This document shows positions 11,571 through 24,480 of a stretch of DNA of 64,000 bases, in pieces. The position numbers and the translations under genes were made by a program. The notes below the pieces were generated by a model. That model saw only the letters and a list, made by a program, of their open reading frames with translations, was not told the origin of the DNA and did not search any database. Source of the stretch: Halisarca cf. caerulea (taxonomy: Eukaryota > Porifera > Demospongiae > Chondrillida > Halisarcidae); the NCBI GenBank assembly GCA_963170055.1, contig CAUJGJ010000142.1, positions 62,001-126,000 on the forward strand. Reading direction: 5' to 3'. The first letter of the stretch is position 1, and each line of letters begins with the position of its first letter.

Positions 11571-14345
11571 GCACTAGCACCACACACATTCCCAGTGGAC
11601 ACACATGGAGTTTCGGAAGTGCTGTGAGAGTATTTGTGTAGTGTTGAATATACTGGTTTTAATACCAATATTTGGCACTAGCACCACGCACATTCCCAGT
11701 GGACACACGAAGTTTGTCAAGTGCTGTGAGGTATATGAGTAGTGTTCTATATGCTGGTGCTAATACCAATATATGGCACTAGCACCACGCACATTCCCAG
11801 TGGACACACATGAAGTTTCTGAAGTGCTGTGGGCGTATGTGTGTAGTATTGGATATGCTGGAGCTAATACCAATGTTAGGCACTAGCACCACGCACCTTC
11901 CCAGAGGACACACATGAAGTTTGTGAAAATCTGTGGGCGTATTTGTGTAGTGTTGGATATGCTGGTGCTAATACCAAAATTTTTCACTAGCACCACACAC
12001 ATTCCCAGTGGACACACATGCAGTTTCCGAAGGTATGTGGGCGTATTTGTGTAGCGTTGGATATGCTGGTGCTAATACCAACATTTGGCACTAGCACCAC
12101 ACACATTCCCAGTGGACACACACGAAGTTTCTGAAGTGCTGTGGGCGTATTTGTGTAGTGTTGGATATGCTGGTGCTAATACCAATATTTGGCACTAGCA
12201 CCACGCACATTCCTAGTAGACACACATGAAATTTCATAAGTACTGTGGGTGTATTTGTGTAGTGTTGGATATGCTGGTGTTAATACCAATATTTGGCACT
12301 AGCACCACACACAATCCCAGTAGACACACATGCAGTTTCCGAAGGTTTGTGGGCGTATTTGTGCAGTGTTGGATATGCTGGTGTTAATACCAAAATGTGG
12401 CACTAGCACCACACACATTCCCAGTGGACACACGAAGTTATTCAAGTGCTGTGACGTATATGAGTAGTGTTCTATATGCTGGTGCTAATACCAATATTTG
12501 GCACTAGCACCACGCACATTCCCAGAGTACACTCATGAAGTTTCTGAAGTTCTGTGGGTGTATTTGTGTAGTGTTGGATATGCTGGTGCTAATACCAATA
12601 TTTGGCACTAGCACCACACAAATTCCCAGTGGACACACATGGAGTTTCGGAAGTGCTGTGAGAGTATTTGTGTAGTGTTGAATATGCTGGTTCTAATACC
12701 AATATTTGGCACTAGCATCACGCACATTCCCAGTGGACACACGAAGTTTGTCAAGTGCTGTGACGTATATGAGTAGTGTTCTATATGCTGGTGCTAATAC
12801 CAATATTTGGCACTAGCACCACGCACATTCCCAGTGGACACACATGAAGTTTCTGAAGTGCTGTGGGCGTATGTGTGTAGTATTGGATATGCTGGAGATA
12901 ATACCAATGTTAGGCACTAGCACCACGCACATTCCCAGAGGACACACATGAAGTTTGTGAAAATCTGTGGGCGTATTTGTGTAGTGTTGGATATGCTGGT
13001 GCTAATACCAAAATTTTTCACTAGCACCACACACATTCCCAGTGGACACACATGAAGTTTCCGAAGGTATGTGGGCGTATTTGTGTAGCGTTGGATATGC
13101 TGGTGCTAATACCAACATTTGGCACTAGCACCACACACATTCCCAGTGGACACACACGAAGTTTCTCAAGTGCTGTGGGCGTATTTGTGTAGTGTTGGAT
13201 ATGTTGGTGCTAATACCAATATTTGGCACTAGCACCACGCACATTCCTAGTAGACACACATGAAATTTCATAAGTACTGTGGGTGTATTTGTGTAGTGTT
13301 GGATATGCTGGTGTTAATACCAATATTTGGCACTAGCACCACACACAATCCCAGTAGACACACATGCAGTTTCCGAAGGTTTGTGGGCGTATTTGTGCAG
13401 TGTTGGATATGCTGGTGTTAATACCAAAATGTGGCACTAGCACCACACACATTCCCAGTGGACACACGAAGTTATTCAAGTGCTGTGACGTATATGAGTA
13501 GTGTTCTATATGCTGGTGCTAATACCAATATTTGGCACTAGCACCACGCACATTCCCAGAGTACACTCATGAAGTTTCTGAAGTTCTGTGGGTGTATTTG
13601 TGTAGTGTTGGATATGCTGGTGCTAATACCAATATTTGGCACTAGCACCACACAAATTCCCAGTGGACACACATGGAGTTTCGGAAGTGCTGTGAGAGTA
13701 TTTGTGTAGTGTTGAATATGCTGGTTCTAATACCAATATTTGGCACTAGCATCACGCACATTCCCAGTGGACACACGAAGTTTGTCAAGTGCTGTGACGT
13801 ATATGAGTAGTGTTCTATATGCTGGTGCTAATACCAATATTTGGCACTAGCACCACGCACATTCCCAGTGGACACACATGAAGTTTCTGAAGTGCTGTGG
13901 GCGTATGTGTGTAGTATTGGATATGCTGGAGCTAATACCAATGTTAGGCACTAGCACCACGCACATTCCCAGAGGACACACATGAAGTTTGTGAAAATCT
14001 GTGGGCGTATTTGTGTAGTGTTGGATATGCTGGTGCTAATACCAAAATTTTTCACTAGCACCACACACATTCCCAGTGGACACACATGAAGTTTCCGAAG
14101 GTATGTGGGCGTATTTGTGTAGCGTTGGATATGCTGGTGCTAATACCAACATTTGGCACTAGCACCACACACATTCCCAGTGGACACACACGAAGTTTCT
14201 CAAGTGCTGTGGGCGTATTTGTGTAGTGTTGGATATGTTGGTGCTAATACCAATATTTGGCACTAGCACCACGCACATTCCTAGTAGACACACATGAAAT
14301 TTCATAAGTACTGTGGGTGTATTTGTGTAGTGTTGGATATGCTGG
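11571..14345 (-). repeat. 10-unit HOR of 1034 bp, about 2.7 copies
   Basis: Copies start at 11571, 12605 and 13639. The marker ACACACAATCCCAGTAG is at about 12309 and 13343, and CAGAGGACACACATGAAG with TTTGTGAAAATC recurs at the same 1034-bp spacing in all three copies. The third copy stops near 14345, where a jump to CACTTTCCCAGTGG units (as near 9615) suggests a recombination breakpoint. The first copy shares its start with the preceding 7-unit HOR, so the longer unit may have grown from the shorter one. Confidence 0.88.
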
Positions 14346-16289
14346 TGTTAATACCAAAATGTGGCACTAGCACCACACACTTTCCCAGTGGACACACATA
14401 AAGTTTCCGAAGGTCTGTGGGCGTATATTGTGTAGCCTTTGATATGCTGGTGCTAATACCAATATTTGGCACTAGCACCACGCACATTCCCAGTGGACAC
14501 ACATGAAATTTCTCAAGTGCTGTGACGTATATGAGTACTGTTGGATATGCTGGTGCAAATACCAATATTTGGCACTAGCACCACACACATTCCCAGTGGA
14601 CACACATGAAGTTTCTCAAGTGCTGTGACGTATATTTGTATTGTTGGACATGCTGGTGCTAATACCAATATTTGGCACTAGCACCACACACATTCCCAGT
14701 GGACACACATGAAATTTCTCAAGTGCTGTGACGTATATGAGTACTGTTGGATATGCTGGTGCAAATACCAACATTTGGCACTAGCACCACACACATTCCC
14801 AGTGGACATACATGAAGTTTCTCAAGAACTGTGACGTATATTTGTATTGTTGGATATGCTGGTGCTAATACCAACATTTGGCACTAGCACCACACACATT
14901 CCCAGTGGACACACATGAAGTTTCTGAAGTGCTGTGGGCGTATTTGTGTAGTGTTGGATATGCTGGTGCTAATACCAATATTTGGCACTAGCACCACGCA
15001 CATTCCTAGTAGACACACATGAAATGTCATAAGTACCGTGGGTGTATTTTTGTAGTGTTGGATATGCAATTGCTAATACCAATATTTGGAACGAGCACCA
15101 CGCACATTCCCAGAGTACACTCATGAAGTTTCTGAAGGTCTGTGTGCGTATTTGTGTAGTGTTGGATATGCTGGTGCTAATACCAATATTTGGCACTAGC
15201 ACCACGCACATTCCCAGTGGACACACGAAGTTTGTCAAGTGCTGTGAGGTATATGAGTAGTGTTCTATATGCTGGTGCTAATACCAATATTAGGCACTAG
15301 CACCACGCACATTCCCAGTGGACACACATGAAGTTTCTCAAGTGCTGTGGGCGTATTTGTGTAGTGTTGAATATGCTGGTTCTAATACCAATGTTAGGCA
15401 CTAGCACCACGCACATTCCCAGTGGACACACGAAGTTTGTCAAGTGCTGTGACGTATATGAGTAGTGTTCTGTATGCTGGTGCTAATACCAATATTTGGC
15501 ACTAGCACCACGCACATTCCCAGTGGACACACATGAAGTTTCTGAAGTGCTGTGGGCGTATGTGTGTAGTATTGGATATGCTGGAGCTAATACCAATGTT
15601 AGGCACTAGCACCACGCACATTCCCAGTGGACACACATGAAGTTTGTGAAAATCTGTGGGCGTATTTGTGTAGTGTTGGATATGCTGGTGCTAATACCAA
15701 TATTTGGAAATAGCAGCACGCACATTCCTAGTAGACACACATGAAATGTCATAAGTACAGTGGGTGTATTTGTGTAGTGTTGGATATGCTGGTGCTAATA
15801 CCAATATTTGGCACTAGCACCACACACATTCCCAGTGGACACACATGAAGTTTCCGAAAGTCTGTGGGCGTATATTGTGTAGCCTTGGATATGCTGGTGC
15901 TAATACGAATATTTGGCACTAGCACCACGCACATTCCCAGTGGACAAACATGAAATGTCATAAATACTGTGGGTGTATTTGTGTAGTGTTGGATATGCAG
16001 GTGCTAATACCAATATTTGGAACTAGCACCACGCACATTCCCAGAGTACACTCATGAAGTTTCTGAAGGTCTGTGTGCGTATTTGTGCAGTGTTGGATAT
16101 GCTGGTGCTAATACCAATAGGTGGAACTAGCACCACACACATTCCCAGTGGACACACATGGAGTTTCGGAAGTGCTGTGAGAGTATTTGTGTAGTGTTGA
16201 ATATGCTGGTTCTAATACCAATATTTGGCACTAGCACCACGCACATTCCCAGTGGACACACATGAAGTTTCCGAAGTGCTGTGGGCGTA

Positions 16290-16515
16290 TGTGTGTAGTA
16301 TTGGATATGCTGAGCTAATACCAATGTTAGGCACTAGCACCACGCACATTCCCAGAGGACACACATTAAGTTTGTGAAGATCTATGGGCGTATTTGTGTA
16401 GTGTTGGATATGCTGATGCTAATACCAATACTTGAGACTAGCACCACGCACATTCCCAATTGACTCACATGAAGTTTCTGAAGTGCTGTGTGCTTTTTTG
16501 TGCAGCGTTGGATAT
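16290..16515 (-). repeat. Inverted partner of the 2405-2660 junction block
   Basis: Read in reverse complement this segment reproduces left-side 2405-2640. It carries the private AAAAAAGCACACAGC run, GTCAATTGGG units, CGCCCATAGATCTTCACAAA, AATGTGTGTCCTCTGGG and the one-base deletion in TTAGCTCAGCATATCC. Paired positions sum to about 18921, not 16025 as at the gap arms, so about 2.9 kb more sequence lies on the right side between the two marker pairs. Confidence 0.85.
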
Positions 16516-16529
16516 TATGGTGCTAATAC

Positions 16530-16760
16530 CAATACTTGAGACTAGCACCACGCACATTCCCAATTGACACACATGAAGTTTCTGAAGTGCTGTGTGCGTT
16601 TTTGTGCAGTGTTGGATATGCTGGTGCTAATACCAATATTTGGCACTAGCCACCACGCACATTCCCAGTGGACACATGAAGTTTCTGAAGTTCTCTTTGC
16701 GTATTTATGTAGTGTTGGATATGCTGGTGTTAATACCAATATTTTGCACTAGCACCACGC
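16530..16760 (-). repeat. Second copy of the gap-arm block
   Basis: Resembles 8560-8790 in the same orientation: GTGCTGTGTGCGTTTTTGTG, GGCACTAGCCACCACGC, GTGGACACATGAAG lacking the usual extra CA, and GAAGTTCTCTTTGCG. It is somewhat more diverged from the gap arms than they are from each other. It links the outer junction block with the block found at the gap. Confidence 0.8.
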
Positions 16761-17400
16761 ACATTCCCAGTGGACACACATGAAGTTTCTGAAGTGCTGT
16801 GGGTGTATTTGTATATTGTTGGATATACTGGTGCTAATACCAAAATGTGGCACTAGCACCACACACATTCCCAGTGGACACACATGAAGTTTCCGAAGGT
16901 CTGTGGGCGTATATTGTGTAGCCTTGGATATGCTAGTGCTAATACCATTATTTGGCACTAGCACCACACACATTCCCAGTGGACACACATGCAGTTTCCG
17001 AAGGTTTGTGGGCGTATTTGTTCAGTGTTGGATATGCTGGTGCTAATACCAATATTTGGCACTAGCACCACGCACATTCCCAGTTGACACACATGAAGTT
17101 TCTGAAGATCTGTGAGCGTATTTGTGTATTGTTGGATATACTGGAGCTAATGCCAAAATTTTTCACTAGCACCACACACATTCCCAGTGGACACACATGA
17201 AGTTTCCGAAGGTCTGTGGGCGTATTTGTGTAGCGTTGGATATGCTGGTGCTAATACCAATATTTGGCACTAGCTCCACACACATTCCCAGTGGACACAC
17301 ATGAAGTTTCCAAAGTCCTGTGATTGTATTTGTGTAGTGTTGGAAATGCTGGTGCTAATACGAATTTTTGGCACTAGCACCACACACATTCCCAGTGGAC

Positions 17401-18250
17401 ACACATGAAGTTTCTCAAGTGCTGTGGGCGTATTTGTGTAGTGTTGGATATGCTGGTGCTAATACCAATATTTGGCACTAGCACCACGCACATTCCCAGT
17501 GGACACACATGACGTTTCTGAAGTGCTGTGGGCGTATTTGTGTAGTGTTGGATATGCTGGTGCTAATACCAATATTAGGCACTAGCACCACGCACATTCC
17601 CAGTGGACACACATGAAGTTTCTTAACTGCTGTGGGTGTATTTGTGTAGTGTTGGATATGCCGGATCTAATACCAATATTTGGCACTAGCACCACGCACA
17701 TTCCCAATGGACACACATGAAGTTTCTTAACTGCTGTGGGTGTATTTGTGTAGTGTTGGATATGCTGGTGCTAATACCAATATTTGGCACTAGCACCACG
17801 CACATTCTGAGTGGACACACATTAAGTTTCTGAAGGGCTGTGGGTGCATTTGTGCAGTGTTGAATATGCTCGTGCTAAAACTAATATTTGGCACTAGCAC
17901 CCCACACATTCCCAGTGGACACACATGAAGTTTCTGTAGTACTGTGGGCGTATTCGTGTAGTGTGGAAAATACAGGTGCTAATACCAATATTTGGTACTA
18001 GCACCACGCACATTCCCAATGGACACACATGAAGTTTCTTAACTACTGTGGGCGTATTTGTGTAGTGTTGGATATGCTGGTGCTAATACCAATATTTGGC
18101 ACTAGCACCACGCACATTCCCAGTGGACATGCATGAAGTTTCTGAAGGGCTCTAGGCGCATTTGTGTAGTGTTGGATATGCTGGTGCTAATACTAATAAT
18201 TGGCACTAGCACCGCACACATTCTGAGTGGACACACATGAACTTTCTGAA
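17401..18250 (-). repeat. Transition into the main HOR domain
   Basis: Units shift to GACGTTTCTGAAGTGCTG and GAAGTTTCTTAACTGCTG types. A pair near 17800-17990 reads CATTCTGAGTGGACACAC, TTTGTGCAGTGTTGAATATG, GCTAAAACTAATATTTGG and TGTGGAAAATACAGGTGC. That combination is otherwise typical of block E (for example 51165-51340). The first AAAATACAGG variant of the window lies at about 17965. Confidence 0.75.
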
Positions 18251-18719
18251 GTACTGTGGGCGTATTCGTGTAGTTTGGAAAATACAGGTGCTAATACTAA
18301 TATTTGGCACTACCACCACGCACATTCCCAGTGGAAAAACATGAAGTTTCTGAAGTACTGTGGGCATATTTGTGTAGTGTTGGATATGCTGGTGCTAATA
18401 CCAATATTTGGTACTAGCACCACGCACATTCCCAATGGACACACATGAAGTTTCTTAACTGCTGTGGGCGTATTTGTGTAGTGTCGGATATGCTGGTGCT
18501 AATAGTAACATTTGGCACTAGCACCACGCACATTCACAGTGGACACACATTAAGTTACTGAAGTGCTGTGGGCGTATTTGTGTAGCATTGGATATCTGGT
18601 GCTAATACCAATATTTGGCACTAGCACCACGCACATTCCCAGTGGACACACATGAAGTTTCTTAACTGCTGTGGGCGTATTTGTGTAGTGTTGGATATGC
18701 TGGTGCTAATACCAATATT

Positions 18720-21112
18720 TCGCACTATCACCACACACATTCCCAGTGGACACACATGAAGTTTCTGAAGTACTGTGGGCGTATTGGTGTAGTTTGGAAA
18801 ATACAGGTGCCAATACTAATATTTGGCACTACCACCACGCACATTCCCAGTGGAAAAACATGAAGTTTCTGAAGTCCTGTGGGCATATTTGTGTAGTGTT
18901 GGATATGCTGGTGCTAATACCAATATGTGGTACTAGCACCACGCACATTCCCAATGGACACACATGAAGTTTCTTAACTGCTGTGGGCGTATTTTTGTAG
19001 TGTTGGATATGCTGGTGCTAATACAAATATTTGGCACTATCACCACACACATTCCCAGTGGACACACATGAAGTTTCTGAAGTATTGTGGGCGTATTGGT
19101 GTAGTGTAGAAAATACAGGTTCTAGTACCAATATTTGGCACTAGCACCACGCACATTCCCAGCAAACACACATGAAGTTTCTTAACTGTTGTGGGCGTAT
19201 TTGTGTAGTGTTGGATATGCTGGTGCTAATACCAATATTTGGCACAAGCACCACGCACATTCCCAGTGGACACACATGACGTTTCTGAAGTGCTGTGGGC
19301 GTATTTGTGTAGTGTTGGATATGCTGGTGCTAATACCAATATTTGGCACTAGCACCACGCACATTCCCAGTGGACACACATGAAGATTCTTAACTGCTGT
19401 GGGTGTATTTGTGTAGTGTTGGATATGCTGGTGCTAATATAAATATTAGGCACTAGCACCACGCACATTCCCAGTGGACACACATGAAGTTTCTTAACTG
19501 CTGTGGGGGTATTTGTGTAGTGTTGGATATGCTGGTGCTAATACCAATATTTGGCACTAGCACCACGCACATTCCCAATGGACACACATGAAGTTTCCTA
19601 ACTGCTGTGGGGGTATTTGTGTAGTGTTGGATATGCTGGTGCTAATACCAATATTTGGCACTAGCACCACGCACATTCCCAATGGACACACATTAAGTTT
19701 CTTAACTGCTGTGGGCGTATTTGTGTAGTGTTGGATATGCTGGTGCTAATACTAATATTTGGCACTAGCACCACGCACATTCCCAGTGGACACACATTAA
19801 GTTTCTGAAGTACTGTGGGCGTATTGGTGTAGTGTAGAAAATACAGGTTCTAATACAAATATTTGGCACTATCACCACACACATTCCCAGTGGACACACA
19901 TGAAGTTTCTGAAGTACTGTGGGCGTATTGGTGTAGTTTGGAAAATACAGGTGCTAATACTAATATTTGGCACTACCACCACGCACATTCCCAGTGGAAA
20001 AACATGAAGTTTCTGAAGTCCTGTGGGCATATTTGTGTAGTGTTGGATATGCTGGTGCTAATACCAATATGTGGTACTAGCACCACGCACATTCCCAATG
20101 GACACACATGAAGTTTCTTAACTGCTGTGGGCGTATTTTTGTAGTGTTGGATATGCTGGTGCTAATACCAATATTTGGCACTATCACCACACACATTCCC
20201 AGTGGACACACATGAAGTTTCTGAAGTATTGTGGGCGTATTGGTGTAGTGTAGAAAATACAGGTTCTAATACCAATATTTGGCACTAGCACCACGCACAT
20301 TCCCAGCAAACACACATGAAGTTTCTTAACTGTTGTGGGCGTATTTGTGTAGTGTTGGATATGCTGGTGCTAATACCAATATTTGGCACAAGCACCACGC
20401 ACATTCCCAGTGGACACACATGACGTTTCTGAAGTGCTGTGGGCGTATTTGTGTAGTGTTGGATATGCTGGTGCTAATACCAATATTTGGCACTAGCACC
20501 ACGCACATTCCCAGTGGACACACATGAAGATTCTTAACTGCTGTGGGTGTATTTGTGTAGTGTTGGATATGCTGGTGCTAATATAAATATTAGGCACTAG
20601 CACCACGCACATTCCCAGTGGACACACATGAAGTTTCTTAACTGCTGTGGGGGTATTTGTGTAGTGTTGGATATGCTGGTGCTAATACCAATATTTGGCA
20701 CTAGCACCACGCACATTCCCAATGGACACACATGAAGTTTCCTAACTGCTGTGGGGGTATTTGTGTAGTGTTGGATATGCTGGTGCTAATACCAATATTT
20801 GGCACTAGCACCACGCACATTCCCAATGGACACACATGAAGTTTCCTAACTGCTGTGGGGGTATTTGTGTAGTGTTGGATATGCTGGTGCTAATACCAAT
20901 ATTTGGCACTAGCACCACGCACATTCCCAATGGACACACATTAAGTTTCTTAACTGCTGTGGGCGTATTTGTGTAGTGTTGGATATGCTGGTGCTAATAC
21001 TAATATTTGGCACTAGCACCACGCACATTCCCAGTGGACACACATTAAGTTTCTGAAGTACTGTGGGCGTATTGGTGTAGTGTAGAAAATACAGGTTCTA
21101 ATACAAATATTT
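18720..21112 (-). repeat. 11-unit HOR of 1144 bp, two copies
   Basis: Copy one is 18720-19863 and copy two starts at 19864. Paired markers include GTGGTACTAGCACC, CATTCCCAGCAAACACAC with TTAACTGTTGTGGG, GGCACAAGCACC, GAAGATTCTTAACTGC, TATAAATATTAGGC and TTCCTAACTGCTGTGGGGG. The second copy is one monomer longer because the TTCCTAACTG unit is present twice (20717-20820 and 20821-20924). Confidence 0.9.
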
Positions 21113-21299
21113 GGCACTAGCACCACGCACATTCCCAGTGGACACACATGAAGTTTCTTAACTGCTGTGGGTGTATTTGTGTAGTGTTGGATATGCTGGT
21201 GCTAATACCAATATTTGGCACTAGCACCACGCACATTCCCAATGGACACACATGATGTTTCTTAACTGCTGTGGGCGTATTTGTGTAGTGTTGGATATG

Positions 21300-23045
21300 C
21301 TGGTGCTAATACCAATATTTGGCACTACTACCACACACATTCCTAGGGGACACACATGAAGTTTCTGAAGTACTGTGGGCGTATTCGTGTAGTGTGGAAA
21401 ATACAGGTTCTAATACCAATATTTGGCACTAGCACCACGCACATTCCCAGCAAACACACATGAAGTTTCTTAACTGCCTTGGGCGTATTTGTGTAGTGTT
21501 GGATATGCTGGTGCTAATACCAATATTTGGCACTAGCACCACGCACATTCCCAGTGGAAAACATGACGTTTCTGAAGTGCTGTGGGCGTATTTGTGTAGT
21601 GTTGGTTATGCTGGTTCTAATACCAATATTTGGCACTAGCACCACGCACATTCCCAATGGACACACATGAAGTTTCTTAACTACTGTGGGCGTATTTGTG
21701 TAGTGTTGGATATGCTGGTGCTAATACCAATATTTGGCACTAGCACCACGCACATTCCCAGTGGACATGCATGAAGTTTCTGAAGGGCTCTAGGCGCATT
21801 TGTGTAGTGTTGGATATGCTGGTGCTAATACTAATAATTGGCACTAGCACGCACACATTCCCAGTGGACACACATGAAGTTTCTGAAGTACTGTGGGCGT
21901 ATTGGTGTAGTTTGGAAAATACAGGTGCTAATACTAATATTTGGCACTACCACCACGCACATTCCCAGTGGAAAAACATGAAGTTTCTGAAGTACTGTGG
22001 GCATATTTGTGTAGTGTTGGATATGCTGGTGCTAATACCAATATTTGGTACTAGCACAACGCACATTCCCAATGGACACACATGAAGTTTCTTAACTGCT
22101 GTGGGCGTATTTGTGTAGTGTTGGATATGCTGGTGCTAATAGTAACATTTGGCACTAGCACCACGCACATTCACAGTGGACACACATTAAGTTACTGAAG
22201 TGCTGCGGGCGTATTTGTGTAGCATTGGATATCTGGTGCTAATACCAATATTTGGCACTAGCACCACGCACATTCCCAGTGGACACACATGAAGTTTCTT
22301 AACTGCTGTGGGCGTATTTGTGTAGTGTTGGATATGCTGGTGCTAATACCAATATTTGGCACTATCACCACACACATTCCCAGTGGAAACACATGAAGTT
22401 TCTGAAGTACTGTGGGCGTATTGGTGTAGTTTGGAAAATACAGGTGCTAATACTAATATTTGGCACTACCACCACGCACATTCCCAGTGGAAAAACATGA
22501 AGTTTCTGAAGTGCTGTGGGCATATTTGTGTAGTGTTGGATATGCTGGTGCTAATACCAATATTTGGCACTACTACCACACACATTCCTAGGGGACACAC
22601 ATGAAGTTTCTGAAGTACTGTGGGCGTATTCGTGTAGTGTGGAAAATACAGGTTCTAATACCAATATTTGGCACTAGCACCACGCACATTCCCAGCAAAC
22701 ACACATGAAGTTTCTTAACTGCCTTGGGCGTATTTGTGTAGTGTTGGATATGCTGGTGCTAATACCAATATTTGGCACTAGCACCACGCACATTCCCAGT
22801 GGAAAACATGACGTTTCTGAAGTGCTGTGGGCGTATTTGTGTAGTGTTGGTTATGCTGGTTCTAATACCAATATTTGGCACTAGCACCACGCACATTCCC
22901 AATGGACACACATGAAGTTTCTTAACTACTGTGGGCGTATTTGTGTAGTGTTGGATATGCTGGTGCTAATACCAATATTTGGCACTAGCACCACGCACAT
23001 TCCCAGTGGACATGCATGAAGTTTCTGAAGGGCTCTAGGCGCATT
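21300..23045 (-). repeat. 12-unit offset duplication, 1245 bp
   Basis: Segment 21300-21800 recurs at about 22545-23045, an offset of 1245 bp. Shared private features are ATTCCTAGGGGACACAC, TTAACTGCCTTGGGCG, GTGGAAAACATGACG (one A shorter than the usual GGAAAAACATG) and TGTTGGTTATGCTGG. After the second copy the sequence switches at about 23065 to another unit (ATTTCGCACTAGC), then resumes the 21766 series at 23218. Confidence 0.82.
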
Positions 23046-23289
23046 TGTGTAGTGTTGGATATGCTGGTGCTAATACCAATATTTCGCACTAGCACCACGC
23101 ACATTCCCAGTGGAAAACATGACGTTTCTGAAGTGCTGTGGGCGTATTTGTGTAGTGTTGGATATGCTGGTGCTAATACCAATATTTGGCACTAGCACCA
23201 CGCACATTCCCAGTGGACATGCATGAAGTTTCTGAAGGGCTCTAGGCGCATTTGTGTAGTGTTGGATATGCTGGTGCTAATACTAATAA

Positions 23290-24480
23290 TTAGCACTAGC
23301 ACGCACACATTCCCAGTGGACACACATGAAGTTTCTGAAGTACTGTGGGCGTATTGGTGTAGTTTGGAAAATACAGGTGCTAATACTAATATTTGGCACT
23401 ACCACCACGCACATTCCCAGTGGAAAAACATGAAGTTTCTGAAGTACTGTGGGCATATTTGTGTAGTGTTGGATATGCTGGTGCTAATACCAATATTTGG
23501 TACTAGCACAACGCACATTCCCAATGGACACACATGAAGTTTCTTAACTGCTGTGGGCGTATTTGTGTAGTGTTGGATATGCTGGTGCTAATAGTAACAT
23601 TTGGCACTAGCACCACGCACATTCCCAGTGGACACACATTAAGTTACTGAAGTGCTGTGGGCGTATTTGTGTAGCATTGGATATCTGGTGCTAATACCAA
23701 TATTTGGCACTAGCACCACGCACATTCCCAGTGGACACACATGAAGTTTCTTAACTGCTGTGGGCGTATTTTTGTAGTGTTGGATATGCTGGTGCTAATA
23801 CCAATATTTGGCACTATCACCACACACATTCCCAGTGGAAACACATGAAGTTTCTGAAGTACTGTGGGCGTATTGGTGTAGTTTGGAAAATACAGGTGCT
23901 AATACTAATATTTGGCACTACCACCACGCACATTCCCAGTGGAAAAACATGAAGTTTCTGAAGTACTGTGGGCATATTTGTGTAGTGTTGGATATGCTGG
24001 TGCTAATACCAATATTTGGTACTAGCACAACGCACATTCCCAATGGACACACATGAAGTTTCTTAACTGCTGTGGGCGTATTTGTGTAGTGTTGGATATG
24101 CTGGTGCTAATAGTAACATTTGGCACTAGCACCACGCACATTCCCAGTGGACACACATTAAGTTACTGAAGTGCTGTGGGCGTATTTGTGTAGCATTGGA
24201 TATCTGGTGCTAATACCAATATTTGGCACTAGCACCACGCACATTCCCAGTGGACACACATGAAGTTTCTTAACTGCTGTGGGCGTATTTTTGTAGTGTT
24301 GGATATGCTGGTGCTAATACCAATATTTGGCACTATCACCACACACATTCCCAGTGGAAACACATGAAGTTTCTGAAGTACTGTGGGCGTATTGGTGTAG
24401 TTTGGAAAATACAGGTGCTAATACTAATATTTGGCACTACCACCACGCACATTCCCAGTGGAAAAACATGAAGTTTCTGA
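23290..24480 (-). repeat. 5-unit HOR of 519 bp, about 2.3 copies
   Basis: Repeating order: GAAGTACTGTGGGCGTATTG with TGGAAAATACAGGTGC, GTGGAAAAACATGAAG with GGGCATATTTG, TTGGTACTAGCACAACGC, CTAATAGTAACATTTGG, and TTGGATATCTGGTGC. Starts are near 23290, 23808 and 24327. The unit TTGGATATCTGG lacks GCT relative to TTGGATATGCTGG, and other small changes set the period at 519 instead of 520. Confidence 0.85.

Larger units (their letters stand above)
8201..17400 (-). repeat. Block B': diverged satellite, inverted relative to B
   Basis: Carries the same unit types as 3206-8000 in reverse complement: GTGCTGTGACGTATATGAG, ACTGTGGGTGTATTTGTGTAG with CCTAGTAGACACAC, GGAGCTAATACCAATGTTAGG, CCAAAATTTTTCACTAGC, GAGAGTATTTGTGTAG and GGCGTATATTGTGTAGCC. 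Two well-ordered HORs occur inside it (10121-11570 and 11571-14345). It is longer than the matching left part by a few kilobases. The right edge is gradual; 17400 is approximate. Confidence 0.8.
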
